Shown: positions 16,513 to 26,773 of the stretch, piece by piece
How the letters are laid out: each line of letters starts with the position of its first letter
Position numbering within the stretch: position 1 is the first letter of the stretch
Assembly (NCBI GenBank): GCA_951813085.1
Contig: OX638348.1
Coordinates: 4,349,627 to 4,413,626 of the forward strand
Direction of reading: 5' to 3'
DNA from: an uncultured Opitutaceae bacterium
GTDB lineage: Bacteria > Verrucomicrobiota > Verrucomicrobiia > Opitutales > Opitutaceae
DNA length: 64,000 bases
Notes under the pieces: model-generated
What the model was told of the DNA's origin: nothing
The model's input: only the letters and a program-made list of their open reading frames with translations
Database searches by the model: none
Made by a program: the position numbers and the translations under genes

Positions 16513-18051
16513 ATGAAATTCAGGCTGCTTCTCACAAATCTCGTTTTGCTTACGTCTCTGGGCACTTCAAATGTGATTCTGGCTCAATCGACTACGAATG
16601 CTCCGCCGGCGGTAACGCCTGTCTCCAAGTGGGACCAGGATTGGTGGAAGACGCGACACCAGGAAAAGCTTGCGGAAGCCAAGAAGCGAGGCGATGAGGC
16701 TCAGCTGCTGTTTATTGGCGATTCGATTACTCATGGATGGGACAAGGGACTGTGGGCGGAAAATTTCGAGCAGTACGGCGCCTTCAATCTAGGATTTAGC
16801 GCCGACCGAACGGAGCATGTGCTTTGGCGCTTTCAGAATGGAGCCTTGGACAATCTCTCGCCTAAGGTGACTGCGCTCATGATTGGGACGAACAATACGG
16901 GTCAAGGCGATGGGCAACCTGCGGATGAGACGCTGCAAGGTATTGAGGCGGTAATTGACGAGATTCAGGCGCGGCTCCCTGATACGAAGTTAATCGTGCA
17001 CGCGATTTTCCCACGAGGCGCGACTGCCGACGATCCGAAGCGGAAGGTGAACGACGCAATCAACGCGGCGTTGCCTGAGCTCGTTGCGAAAAAGGGAGCC
17101 GAGTTCTTGGATATAAATCGGCTCTTTTTGGAGCGCGATGGTACGCTGCCTCGAAACGTGATGCCGGATTTGCTTCATCCGAGAAAAGAGGGGTACCGAC
17201 TTTGGGCGCACGGATTGAGGCCGTCATTGGAGCGCCATTTTTGGACCGTTAAGGCCTCCCCATCGCCTGAAGTGATTGCTCTTTGGCCGAATGGAGCGCC
17301 TGAACCGCACGACGAAACCCTGGTAGAGACGAGTGAAACGGCAGCCAGAGGAGGGAGCCTTCCTGTGACGCGGATGACGAACGTGGCCGATCCGAGCATT
17401 ACCGTCTACGGAGTCGGAGGTCGTCGGGCGAAGGCGGGCGTGCTGATTTGTCCGGGAGGGGGATACAATATCCTCGCTTGGGACAAGGAAGGCGAGGAGA
17501 TCGCGGAGTGGCTTAATTCCATTGGCGTAGCGGCGGCGGTCCTGAAGTATCGCGTTCCCAGGAATCGGGAAGGAGCGCTCCAAGACGCCCAACGCGCTTT
17601 AGGGTTGATGCGGAGCAAGGCGACGGAGTGGAACCTGGATCCGGAGCGCATTGGGGCGCTTGGCTTTTCCGCGGGCGGGCATCTGACCGCAACACTGAGC
17701 AATCAATGGAGATCGCGCTCGTATCCAAAAGTAGATGTCGCTGATACCGTCTCCTGTCGTCCCGATTTCACTGTATTGGTTTATCCTGCCTATATCGGCA
17801 CGCCCGATTTCGAGCTCGCGAGCGATTTCACCATAGATCCAGAGGCACCTCCGGCGTTCATTGTGCAAACCCAGGATGATACCAAGCATTTTCCAAGCGC
17901 TATTGTATATAACACCGAGCTCGTGAAACGCGGTATCTCATCGGAATTGCACACGTTCACTGAAGGAGGCCATGGATATGGGCTTCGGCCTTCAGCGTAT
18001 CCAGTTAGTGGATGGAAGGACATTTGTCGCGACTGGATATGGAGGCGGTAG
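16513..18051 (+). CDS. Secreted double esterase: SGNH hydrolase fused to BD-FAE-like alpha/beta hydrolase
   Basis: 512 residues. The signal peptide ends I-L-A-Q. Residues about 65-240 are an SGNH domain of the PAF-acetylhydrolase type (F-I-G-D-S-I-T-H-G-W; M-I-G-T-N-N-T; D-L-L-H-P). Residues about 270-510 are an alpha/beta hydrolase with C-P-G-G-G-Y-N oxyanion loop, G-F-S-A-G-G-H nucleophile elbow and a final E-G-G-H-G-Y His, resembling acetyl-xylan/feruloyl esterases. Both active sites look complete, so it probably removes two kinds of acyl ester from a polysaccharide. It heads a same-strand cluster with three sulfatases (45 bp, 38 bp and 1 bp gaps), consistent with one operon. Confidence 0.9.
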   Translation: MKFRLLLTNLVLLTSLGTSNVILAQSTTNAPPAVTPVSKWDQDWWKTRHQEKLAEAKKRGDEAQLLFIGDSITHGWDKGLWAENFEQYGAFNLGFSADRTEHVLWRFQNGALDNLSPKVTALMIGTNNTGQGDGQPADETLQGIEAVIDEIQARLPDTKLIVHAIFPRGATADDPKRKVNDAINAALPELVAKKGAEFLDINRLFLERDGTLPRNVMPDLLHPRKEGYRLWAHGLRPSLERHFWTVKASPSPEVIALWPNGAPEPHDETLVETSETAARGGSLPVTRMTNVADPSITVYGVGGRRAKAGVLICPGGGYNILAWDKEGEEIAEWLNSIGVAAAVLKYRVPRNREGALQDAQRALGLMRSKATEWNLDPERIGALGFSAGGHLTATLSNQWRSRSYPKVDVADTVSCRPDFTVLVYPAYIGTPDFELASDFTIDPEAPPAFIVQTQDDTKHFPSAIVYNTELVKRGISSELHTFTEGGHGYGLRPSAYPVSGWKDICRDWIWRR

Positions 18052-18096
18052 ATGTATTGACGATAGTCCCCTTCTAGGATTTATTTTGCCCAACCT

Positions 18097-19653
18097 ATGC
18101 TTAGACAAACAAATTACCTCGCTCTCCTTGTCGTTCTCGTTGCCTCGTGCCTATCTCTCCAGGCAGCCCGTCCCAATGTGGTCTATGTCCTTGCCGACGA
18201 CCTGGGCTGGGGCGATCTGAGCTGCAACAATCCGGAATCAAAGATCGACACGCCTCACTTGGACCGAATCGCGTCGCAAGGAATGCGGTTTACCGATGCC
18301 CATTCTGGATCAGGCGTGTGCACGCCTACTCGGTACGGCATCGTTACCGGCCGATACAGCTGGCGCTCTCGATTGAAGAGGGGCGTACTGGGCGGGGCGT
18401 CTACGCATCTGATCGCCACTGATCGCTATACCGTAGCGGACTTGGCCCAGAGCCAGGGCTACCATACGGCAATGATCGGGAAGTGGCACCTTGGTTGGGA
18501 TTTCCACTTCAAGGAGGGCAGCCCTAGCGATCGCTTTGATCTTAAGAGTGGCGAGGTAATCGATTACAGCAAGCGCGTTAAGAACGGGCCCGATGCGATT
18601 GGATTCGACTATTACTACGGTCATTGCGGATCTCTCGACATGGCGCCTTACGTATACGTTGAAAACGGCGTGGTGACGGCAGCTCCCAATCGCATAACCG
18701 TGAACAAAGACTATAAGGGCTTTTGGAGAGAGGGACCGACCGGCTATGATTTCGAGCACGTGGACGTGACGCCGAATTTCGTTCGACGAAGCATCGATTA
18801 CATCCAAGAGCGTGCCGCTACCGGCGAGCCCTTCTTTCTCTATTTGCCTCTGCCCAGTCCGCATACGCCGATCTTGCCGATCGACGCGTTCAAGGGAAAA
18901 AGCGGCACCAACTACTATGGCGACTTCGTGCAGCAAGTGGATTGGCATATGGGCCAAATCGTGGACGCTCTGGAATCGAGCGGCGTCGCGGATGACACGA
19001 TCTTTATTTTCACGAGCGACAATGGGTGCTCGCCACGAGCTGAGTTCAGCGAGCTGGACGCCATCGGCCACAAGCCGGGCGGGATTTATCGCGGGAACAA
19101 GGCGGATGCCTACGAAGCGGGTCATCGCGTGCCGTTTATCGTAGATTGGCCGAATGGAGCGAAAACGGGCGAAGTATCGGATGCGACGATTTGCTTGACG
19201 GACCTATTTGCTACCTTGGCGGATATCACGGGAGCGGATATACCGGATGATGCGGGAGAGGACAGCGTGAGCTTCCTCAGCGTACTTGAAGGAAAGGCTG
19301 ATGAGACGCGTGAAGGGACCGTCCATCATTCCATAAATGGATCGTTCGCCATTCGCTCTGGGGATTGGAAATTGATGCTTTGCCCCGGTTCGGGTGGATG
19401 GAGCGATCCGAGACCAGCGGATGCTAAGAAAATGCAGTTGCCTCCGATTCAGCTTTTTAATTTGGCGAAGGATCCGGGAGAAACTAATAACGTGTATTTG
19501 ACGAACCAGGACAAGGTAGTGGAGCTGTACAAGCTAATGGAGTCGTATGTTGCCAATGGCCGCAGCACGCCCGGTCCAAAGCTAAGCAATGAGGGGGAGA
19601 CGCGAATTGATCCTCCTGGATTTGAAGCCTTGAAGGCAAAGCTAGGAATATAG
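18097..19653 (+). CDS. S1-family arylsulfatase
   Basis: A 518-residue secreted sulfatase. The signal peptide is followed by R-P-N-V-V-Y-V-L-A-D-D-L-G-W-G-D (metal ligands), signature C-T-P-T-R with Cys at residue 75, and G-K-W-H-L-G (Lys/His pair). F-T-S-D-N-G-C supplies Asp/Asn, and the closing L-F-N-L-A-K-D-P-G-E-T-N-N-V is present. A-D-D-L-G-W-G-D with S-D-N-G is the pattern of exo-acting arylsulfatase A/GALNS-like S1 enzymes; which hexose sulfate it removes cannot be said. Complete, with good spacing to its neighbours. Confidence 0.93.
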   Translation: MLRQTNYLALLVVLVASCLSLQAARPNVVYVLADDLGWGDLSCNNPESKIDTPHLDRIASQGMRFTDAHSGSGVCTPTRYGIVTGRYSWRSRLKRGVLGGASTHLIATDRYTVADLAQSQGYHTAMIGKWHLGWDFHFKEGSPSDRFDLKSGEVIDYSKRVKNGPDAIGFDYYYGHCGSLDMAPYVYVENGVVTAAPNRITVNKDYKGFWREGPTGYDFEHVDVTPNFVRRSIDYIQERAATGEPFFLYLPLPSPHTPILPIDAFKGKSGTNYYGDFVQQVDWHMGQIVDALESSGVADDTIFIFTSDNGCSPRAEFSELDAIGHKPGGIYRGNKADAYEAGHRVPFIVDWPNGAKTGEVSDATICLTDLFATLADITGADIPDDAGEDSVSFLSVLEGKADETREGTVHHSINGSFAIRSGDWKLMLCPGSGGWSDPRPADAKKMQLPPIQLFNLAKDPGETNNVYLTNQDKVVELYKLMESYVANGRSTPGPKLSNEGETRIDPPGFEALKAKLGI

Positions 19654-19691
19654 CTGTAATAAAGGCGTACCGAGGACCCCACCCATCGCTA

Positions 19692-21083
19692 ATGGAACCA
19701 AGTAGAAGAAAGTTCATCCAATCGACAAGCGCCGCCTTGGGAGCCCTGTCGTTCCCTTATGTGAGTTCGCGCGCAAATTCCGCCAACGCTTCCAAAAAAC
19801 CGAATATTCTATATCTTTGCTCTGACCAGCAGCACTGGCAGGCCCAAGGCTCGGTCGACCCCTTCTTTGACACGCCGAATCAAGATGCCCTCGCTGCGGA
19901 ATCGACTGTGTTTGAGAATGCGTTCTGTACAACGCCCCAGTGCTCGCCCAGCCGCTCATCCATGCTGACCGGCTACTATCCGCACACGACGGAGATGATG
20001 AATAACGCAGGCGCGTCGGGCGGGACGGATCTGAAATTGCAGACGATAGGCTCTCACTTGCAGGAAGCTGGCTACACGACGGGTATCTTTGGGAAATGGC
20101 ATCTAGGCGATGATCCCATTGGCAACGCAGGTTGGGACGAAGAAACCAAGAAAGGACCGGATCCGAAGACGACAGAGCGCGGGATCGGCTTTTTGGAAAA
20201 GCATGTGCAGGATGAGCAACCGTTCGCGCTTTTTCTGATGTATTTGGATCCGCATGACATCTATCACTACATTCCGGGAAAGAGCAAGGTTGCTATAGAT
20301 GATGTCCAGATGCCGGAGTCTTGGAAACGTCAGGATTTCGATGCGGTGCCCAAGGTGCAGCGCGAATTCATGGAGATCAATCAAGGCGCGTTTATCGTTG
20401 ATGCCGATGAAGACGTTTGGAAGGGATATCGCGATTACTACCGCCAGAAAGTGAAGCTCTACGACGACCATGTCGGCCGGGTAGTTGAAAAGCTAAAATC
20501 GCTCGGCCTCTGGGAGAATACGATAGTGGTCAACACATCCGATCACGGCGATATGGATACGTTTCATCGCCTCGTATTCAAAGGGCCATTTATGTACGAG
20601 CACATGATGCGGATTCCTTTGTCGATCCGCGTTCCAGGCGCTGTCCCTAGAAAATCGTCCTATAACTGGGTAAATGTCGATACCGTGCCGACATTGCTTG
20701 AATTAGCGGGTGGCGTCGCGCCTCAATGCCATGGGCAGTCAGCTGCTGCCGAGGTCCTCGGAGAAGGCTCAACTCCCGATCGTGAATATGTCATTGGCCA
20801 GTACTACGGAAAGCAAACTTGGGTAAACCCGATACGCAGCATTCGTAGCCGAGACTGGAAATACAACCTGTACTTGGATTGGGGTGAGGAGCTTTACGAC
20901 CTAAGGTCTTATCCGGAAGAGATCGTGAACTTAGCCGGAGATCCAAAGCGCGAAAAGATGAAAAAGCGATTGCGGAATCTGTTGGATCGCTGGATAGACG
21001 AACACGACGATCCGTTTTATACGTTGTCTACGACTCAATTAGATCCCGATGAAGGCAGTCGTATTCTTAGGAAAAGAGGGTAG
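19692..21083 (+). CDS. S1-family sulfatase with twin-arginine signal
   Basis: A 463-residue sulfatase. The N-terminus E-P-S-R-R-K-F-I-Q-S-T-S is a Tat signal, so it is exported folded, unlike its Sec-type neighbours. Metal ligand segment is L-C-S-D-Q-Q-H-W; signature C-S-P-S-R with Cys at residue 84; G-K-W-H-L-G; T-S-D-H-G-D-M; closing E-E-L-Y-D-L. C-S-P-S-R followed by M-L-T-G-Y-Y-P-H is the choline-sulfatase/iduronate-sulfatase-like branch. Its stop is 1 bp before the next sulfatase start. Confidence 0.92.
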   Translation: MEPSRRKFIQSTSAALGALSFPYVSSRANSANASKKPNILYLCSDQQHWQAQGSVDPFFDTPNQDALAAESTVFENAFCTTPQCSPSRSSMLTGYYPHTTEMMNNAGASGGTDLKLQTIGSHLQEAGYTTGIFGKWHLGDDPIGNAGWDEETKKGPDPKTTERGIGFLEKHVQDEQPFALFLMYLDPHDIYHYIPGKSKVAIDDVQMPESWKRQDFDAVPKVQREFMEINQGAFIVDADEDVWKGYRDYYRQKVKLYDDHVGRVVEKLKSLGLWENTIVVNTSDHGDMDTFHRLVFKGPFMYEHMMRIPLSIRVPGAVPRKSSYNWVNVDTVPTLLELAGGVAPQCHGQSAAAEVLGEGSTPDREYVIGQYYGKQTWVNPIRSIRSRDWKYNLYLDWGEELYDLRSYPEEIVNLAGDPKREKMKKRLRNLLDRWIDEHDDPFYTLSTTQLDPDEGSRILRKRG

Positions 21084-21084
21084 A

Positions 21085-22476
21085 ATGAGAATACTATCAT
21101 TTCTTTATCGATCCGCGCTCATTGCCTGTACGTTCGGTTTCGTCGCTGGTGCGGCGAGTGAAACGAACCGGCCGAATATCTTGTTCATCATGACCGATCA
21201 GCATCATGCCAAGATGCTGTCCAGCGCCGGAAATCCCTATTTGAATACGAGAGCGCTCGATCGGATCGCCGAGTCCGGTATTCGCTTTACGAATGCGTAT
21301 GCGACCAATCCTGTATGCGTTCCCAGTAGAATTTCCATCGCGACGGGAATGATGGCGGGTCGTCTAGGCGTACTTGACAACGGCATGAAGGCGGAGATTC
21401 CGGAGCGAATCAAAGCGAATTCCCTTGGAATGCTTCTCAAGCAAGCGGGCTATGATACCTTTTATGGAGGGAAGTCTCATTTGCCGCGTGAGCTCGATCC
21501 GCTTGAAGCAGGCTACGATGTGTTTTTTAAGGATCAGCGGGACAAGCTTCCGGGCGCCTGCATCGAGTTCATGGCGAAGGAGCGCGAGAGACCGTTCTTT
21601 GCGGTAGCGTCCTTTATCAATCCGCATGATATCTGCTTTGCCTACAATGCGCGGCAAGCGGATAGGGAAGGGAAGCCCTTGGTGGATCAATTGTATCGGG
21701 AAGCGCAGTCCTTGCCTGTGGACCAATTGCCGCCGCTTCCTGGTAACCATGGGATTCCAAAGAACGAGCCGAGCGGGATTCGAGATAACTTGAAAGTGGA
21801 TGCCGTTACGCCCACTCGATTGATTCGGGAAGACTATTCCGATAGGGATTGGCGAAACTATCGGTGGATCTACTGTCGGCTAACCGAACGCGTTGACGCC
21901 CAGATCGGCGAGCTGATGCAAGGACTGAGGGACCATGGGTTGGAAGAACGTACGCTGGTTGTCTTCACTGCCGATCACGGCGATATGGATGGAAGCCATC
22001 GCTTGGCTTCGAAGAACTTGTTCTATGAGGAATCGGCAGGTGTTCCTTACTTGATGCAGTACAAGGGCGTAATTTCCCCAGGGCAAGTGGACAGCTGCAA
22101 TTTGATCAGCAATGGATTGGATACGCTTCCGACCCTGATCGAGTATGCAGGAATCCCAATTCCGGATTTTCTGCTAGGACAAAGCCTTCGGTCGATTTCC
22201 GAGGGTAGAGTTGAGGCGAATCGTCGCCCCTATGTGGTCGCTGAAAACAATATTGGACGGATGCTTCGCACCCCGCGCTTTAAGTATTGTGTTTATAAAA
22301 CGGGTACACCTCGTGAATCGCTAGTAGATCTTGAAAAGGATCCTGGAGAGATGAACAATCTGGTGATGTTGCCAGAATACGAAGACATCCTGAATCAGCA
22401 TCGTGTCTATCTTCAGGAGTGGATCGACGAGTCGAAGGACGAAGATGCAAAATCGTTCGCGATCGCTCCTCGATGA
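21085..22476 (+). CDS. S1-family sulfatase
   Basis: About 463 residues from ATG 21085, which is preceded by a GAGG ribosome site 5 bp upstream; an in-frame ATG at 21049 lies inside the previous gene. A signal peptide is followed by R-P-N-I-L-F-I-M-T-D-Q-H-H (metal ligands), signature C-V-P-S-R with Cys at residue 78, G-K-S-H-L, and T-A-D-H-G-D-M-D-G-S-H. The closing L-V-D-L-E-K-D-P-G-E-M-N-N-L is also present. The D-G-S-H motif and L-x-T-D-Q-H-H resemble iduronate-2-sulfatase/N-sulfoglucosamine-type enzymes; substrate inferred only. It is the last gene of the esterase-sulfatase cluster. Confidence 0.92.
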   Translation: MRILSFLYRSALIACTFGFVAGAASETNRPNILFIMTDQHHAKMLSSAGNPYLNTRALDRIAESGIRFTNAYATNPVCVPSRISIATGMMAGRLGVLDNGMKAEIPERIKANSLGMLLKQAGYDTFYGGKSHLPRELDPLEAGYDVFFKDQRDKLPGACIEFMAKERERPFFAVASFINPHDICFAYNARQADREGKPLVDQLYREAQSLPVDQLPPLPGNHGIPKNEPSGIRDNLKVDAVTPTRLIREDYSDRDWRNYRWIYCRLTERVDAQIGELMQGLRDHGLEERTLVVFTADHGDMDGSHRLASKNLFYEESAGVPYLMQYKGVISPGQVDSCNLISNGLDTLPTLIEYAGIPIPDFLLGQSLRSISEGRVEANRRPYVVAENNIGRMLRTPRFKYCVYKTGTPRESLVDLEKDPGEMNNLVMLPEYEDILNQHRVYLQEWIDESKDEDAKSFAIAPR

Positions 22477-22494
22477 ATGCGGGTAGCAGGAGCG

Positions 22495-23664
22495 TCAAAA
22501 TCCTTCAAGCAGACCGCCGGTAGCGAAAAACTCTGGATGTTCTGCGGCGATGCGGGCCCGGAGCTTTGGGCGATTCTTGATGACGCGACCCAGCCTTTTC
22601 ACCTTCGCTGGATCGGATAGGCCTCCGATCTCGGCATTCGCTGGCATTACCTGGCTCTCCCATCCCGCAAGCTCGAGTGGCTTAATGCCCGAAAGGCCAA
22701 CGCCATTATTATAGGCGCTGGGGTCGAAGCCACCTACAATGTCGACGTTCAAGTTTCCTTTGATCTTCTTCTCCCAGCCACCCGCCCATAGGCAAGCGTT
22801 GACCAGGAAGCGGCGTCCGTCCTCGCTCAGCAAGTCTTCCGACGCTCCGTAGGATGCGTACACTACGCGAGCGTCTTTTTTCTCTCCGGACGGAGCGACA
22901 TAGTGATCGCGGGTCCAGCCTCCGTTTACAATTGGCTTGTCTGCATTTATGTCATCGCTCGCGTGGAAAGTATTGAGCACCTGCACTTCCAAAAGAGGAG
23001 TCGCGTCAGGAGGCGGCAGCGATTTGTAGGCGCCCGAGTAGGCATGAATTCGCACAACGCCTTTCAGGATTGGATGGCTTGCAGCGCTGGCGTCCGGCGT
23101 AATACGGCAACCCATCACATGGTTCGAGCCGTAGTGGGACTGTCCACGAGTCTTATGCCACGTATTGCCGAATATCTGCTCACCTAGGCCCCCATGATAG
23201 TCCTCGCCCTCGTAGTTGAAATTCAACTTCGACCATTTACCGGTCTGCCCATTGAAGCAATGCGTCGAGGTACGGACTCCCACTACGGGTCCACCGCGCT
23301 CGAAGTAGTTCACGAGCAAATCAACCTGTTCGTCAGGGAGATTCATGAACCGAGTGTAGAAGAAAAGGAGATCGGCGTCCTTCAATGCTTCCAGACCGGG
23401 CATGTTGCCTCCTCCGCCCTTTATGGCGCCTTCTTCATCGAGCCCGAAGATAACAGTACAGCGGAAGCCATGGTGTTTCGCTAGGATCTTGGCGAGGGCA
23501 GGACACGTTTCCTCCGATCGATATTCGTGGTCATTGGCGATGAATACGATGTGCTTGCCTTTTCCGATACCAGCCTTGCCCTCGTATACCAGCGTCTCCG
23601 CGATTGATGAGACTGTCAGCGCGGCGGCTGCGATCGTGATCTTGATTAGTTTCGCTAGATTCAT
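22495..23664 (-). CDS. Secreted ThuA-domain protein
   Basis: 389 residues with a signal peptide (I-A-A-A-A-L-T-V-S-S-I-A). The ThuA (trehalose-utilisation, glutamine-amidotransferase-like) fold shows as H-I-V-F-I-A-N-D-H-E-Y-R, a central L-L-F-F-Y-T-R-F-M-N-L and G-G-P-V-V-G-V-R-T-S-T-H. The usual catalytic Cys of amidotransferases is not at the elbow. Y-G-A-S-E-D-L-L and L-W-A-G-G-W end the domain; the last 70 residues are extra. ThuA proteins sit with sugar oxidation genes, but their reaction is unsettled. Convergent with the last sulfatase (18 bp apart). Confidence 0.87.
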   Translation of the reverse strand: MNLAKLIKITIAAAALTVSSIAETLVYEGKAGIGKGKHIVFIANDHEYRSEETCPALAKILAKHHGFRCTVIFGLDEEGAIKGGGGNMPGLEALKDADLLFFYTRFMNLPDEQVDLLVNYFERGGPVVGVRTSTHCFNGQTGKWSKLNFNYEGEDYHGGLGEQIFGNTWHKTRGQSHYGSNHVMGCRITPDASAASHPILKGVVRIHAYSGAYKSLPPPDATPLLEVQVLNTFHASDDINADKPIVNGGWTRDHYVAPSGEKKDARVVYASYGASEDLLSEDGRRFLVNACLWAGGWEKKIKGNLNVDIVGGFDPSAYNNGVGLSGIKPLELAGWESQVMPANAEIGGLSDPAKVKRLGRVIKNRPKLRARIAAEHPEFFATGGLLEGF

Positions 23665-23853
23665 TCTTGTTCGTCCTTTGCTTTCTTTCCGATTTCGGGA
23701 TCTTTACAGGACACTAGTTCGACTTACCGATTGGAATCAAATGCGTAGTTCGGGCGATGACGGTTTCTCGTTCCGGAGCGGATTCCTCTTGGCGCAGCTG
23801 GCCTGCCTGTTACCTAGAGGTGACAGATAGGACAGATCCTATAAGTTTTTCGA

Positions 23854-26712
23854 ATGTATACCCCTGATTTCAAAGCGGTTTCCGCCGTGGCTATTGGTCA
23901 TCTTTTTTGTGTAATCGCTTGCGCAACAGATTATTACATAGATTCGGACGCAGGTTCAGACGACAATACGGGGACGGCGTCAGATCAGGCGTGGGCGTCC
24001 CTGGAAAAGGCGTGCTCAGGCAGTTATGCCGCGGGCGACCGAATCTTGCTGCAGCGCGGGGACAGTTTTGCGGGAAAGCTCTTTCTTGACGACGTGACGG
24101 GAGCGGAAGGAAATCCGATCGAGATTGGAACGTATGGAGAGGGCGAAAAACCGTATATCGATGCGGCGGGCTACCTTGCAGGTGTCCCTTGCGGAATTCC
24201 CATTTCGTAGATGTACGCGACCTCAAGATATCGGCAGATGGCGGAGTGACCGTGGATGGCTCGCCGCCCAACGAACGGTACGGTGTTTTGGTGGATGCGA
24301 CCGTTACTCGTACGACTGGAAATGTGAATATCCATGATCTAGAGATTTTTGACGTGTATCCAGAAACGGCCACCCCACACGAGGGGCGGAACCCCACCAC
24401 TTACGTGGGCATAGGTATACGGCTTTGGGGGGCTGAGGACATCCGTTCATCAAGCTTCAAGGTGGAGGGATGCGACTTTAAGAGAATGGGATTCAAGTCG
24501 GTCGAAATGCGTCGCGTCAACGATATCGAGCTCTTGAACAATACCATGACGGATATTGGAGGACCATCGCTTCAAGCGAGTCGGTGCGATAATATCGTCG
24601 TTCGAGGCAATACAGTCGATGGCTCGGGCCAATATGTCGATCCACACATGCACGGACGCGGGAGCGGCATTTGGACCTGGACCTGCAACAACGTCCTTAT
24701 CGAGAACAATCGCTTTATGCGAGCTCGCGGGCGAAATGATTCCTGTGGCGCCCATATCGACTTCAATTGCAACGATGTGATTATTCAATACAATCTCAGC
24801 GTCGACAATGCCGGAGGATTCGTTGAAATCCTGGGCAATAACAATAATTGCGCCTACCGTTACAATGTATCCATAAATAATGGACATCGACTAGCAGGCG
24901 TGGATGGGGCCGATCTAAATGGCCAAATTCTGTGGACGGGCGGATTTGTCGGTGAGAACAATCCGAGGAATGGCCCCTTCAATAGCTACATCTATAACAA
25001 TACGATCTACCAGAAGGCCGATCAGAGAGCGGGTTTTTCGTTTCAGAGCACAACCGGAGGACTCTACATCGCCAACAATATCTTCTTCCTAGAGGGGCCG
25101 ACGGCCTACGACTTAGGAGGTCCTTGGATACAGGGAGCCGTGGATCGCGTGGTTTGGGAGAATAACTTGTACCAGCGGGCAGATCTCCTATCGGCGAATA
25201 TGCCGATTACCGACGCGGCTCCATTAGTGGGAGATCCGGGATTTGCCAATTTAGGAGGCTTGGAGGCGGAGGATTACCGACCTTACCGCTTCGAGAACGT
25301 TAAGGACAAGAGCGTGCCGATTCAGAATTTACCGGCCGATTCTGTGGGTCCCAAAGTGGGGTTCGAGGTTGCATCGGACTTTTTTGGAAATCCGATTGTG
25401 GGGATTCCAGACCTCGGAGCCATTGAAACGGGAGATGCCCGGCCACCATTGCCAGAGGCGGCTTCGTTCGACACGGTGCCGGCTCCTATGGACGACGCAT
25501 CCGTTGTGATGGAAGGTGTGCGCGTATTTGAGCCGGTCGAGTACTATTTCGAGGAAGTGTCTGGAAATGCAGGAGGTACCGATTCGGGCTGGCAAAGCGA
25601 TCGGACTTACATTGATCCGGGCCTCGCTCCGCGAACGGCTTACAAATACCGGGTTTCGCTGCGTGATGCTCAGAATCAGGAGATCGCGCCGAGCGGTATT
25701 GAAGAAGCGGTGACACCAGTGGTGGATCCCTTCCAAAATTTGCTCGTATTCGAAGAGGACTTTAATGCCACCTCATTTTTGGGGAATATTAACGTGCCCT
25801 TTCCTCCGGATGCGTGGTACCAGATCTGGAGAAATCCATGGCAGGCGGATTCGTCGGGAAGTTTGGATTCTGTCTTTCTGGTAAGCGGCGATACTCAGCT
25901 GCTGAGAATCGGATATGGATTCGACGAGGTCCTTGTGCGCCATTATATCGAGGAGACCTGGAACCCGAATCGAGACTATCGCTTTACGGGCGATTGGGAA
26001 ATTCGAACCGTGCTGGACAACACCCTTGGCTTCATTGCTGGCGTTGGAGAATTCGAGCCGGATACGGGCGAGTTGCTTCAGTGAATTAAGGAAGCGGTTT
26101 TTGGTGACCTGGAATCTCCCGCAGTAGGGGAGCGCGGCGATTTTGAGTTGAATATAACGTCAGCGGAGCTGCAAGCAGCCAACGTAAGCGCGGACAGCTA
26201 CATTGGTGTCTTCTTCCATCATGACGATGATGGCGTACTGTTCAATGAAGGAGATGGCGCTACCGCTCGGAATGACGTCTACCTCGTGGACAACCTGGAG
26301 CTATGGCAGCTCGCCAGCGATCCAGATACCGATGGCGACGGCATGACGGATGCCTTCGAAACTGCCTACGGATTCAACCTCAGCGATGCCGCGGCCGATC
26401 TCGATGGCGATGGCCTGCTCAATGTATCCGAATTCATTCTAGGGACCTTGCCGAACCAGGAGTCGATCGCGTTCTTGCCTCCAGTTTCTGTGGCGGAAAA
26501 GTGGAACGCGGGTAGAAATTCCTGCCAGCGAATTGCGTGAGGGGCGAATTTATCTGCTCGAGCGGTCCGAGGATCTGGGGGAAACGGATCCTTGGCGCGT
26601 CGTGGACTCCTTTGTACCTGGTCCTGGCGATAGCGGGTCCAGCCATGTCTTTGACCTTCAGAGCGCAGACGGCGTTGGGTTCTTTCGGATACGGATCGAG
26701 TGGGCGCGCTAG
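23854..26712 (+). pseudogene. Secreted right-handed parallel beta-helix protein (lyase-like), multiply disrupted
   Basis: Reading across four breaks gives about 950 residues: a signal peptide, D-S-D-A-G-S-D-D-N-T-G and a long beta-helix with ladders such as N-N-V-L-I-E-N-N-R-F and N-D-V-I-I-Q-Y-N. A fibronectin-like linker, a Ca-binding D-T-D-G-D-G-M-T-D/D-L-D-G-D-G-L-L-N repeat pair and a C-terminal domain follow. Breaks: one base missing at a C run near 24186-24188; TGA at 26082-26084 (probably TGG once); two single-base losses in A and G runs near 26500-26512. The fold is that of pectate lyases, alginate lyases and mannuronan epimerases. It would have been the only depolymerising enzyme in the window and is now broken. 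Confidence 0.75.
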
Positions 26713-26773
26713 GGGGTAGCGAAGGATCTCTTTTTGATCGAGCTTGGATTCGAAGGCCGATTAGGTTTGGTTC

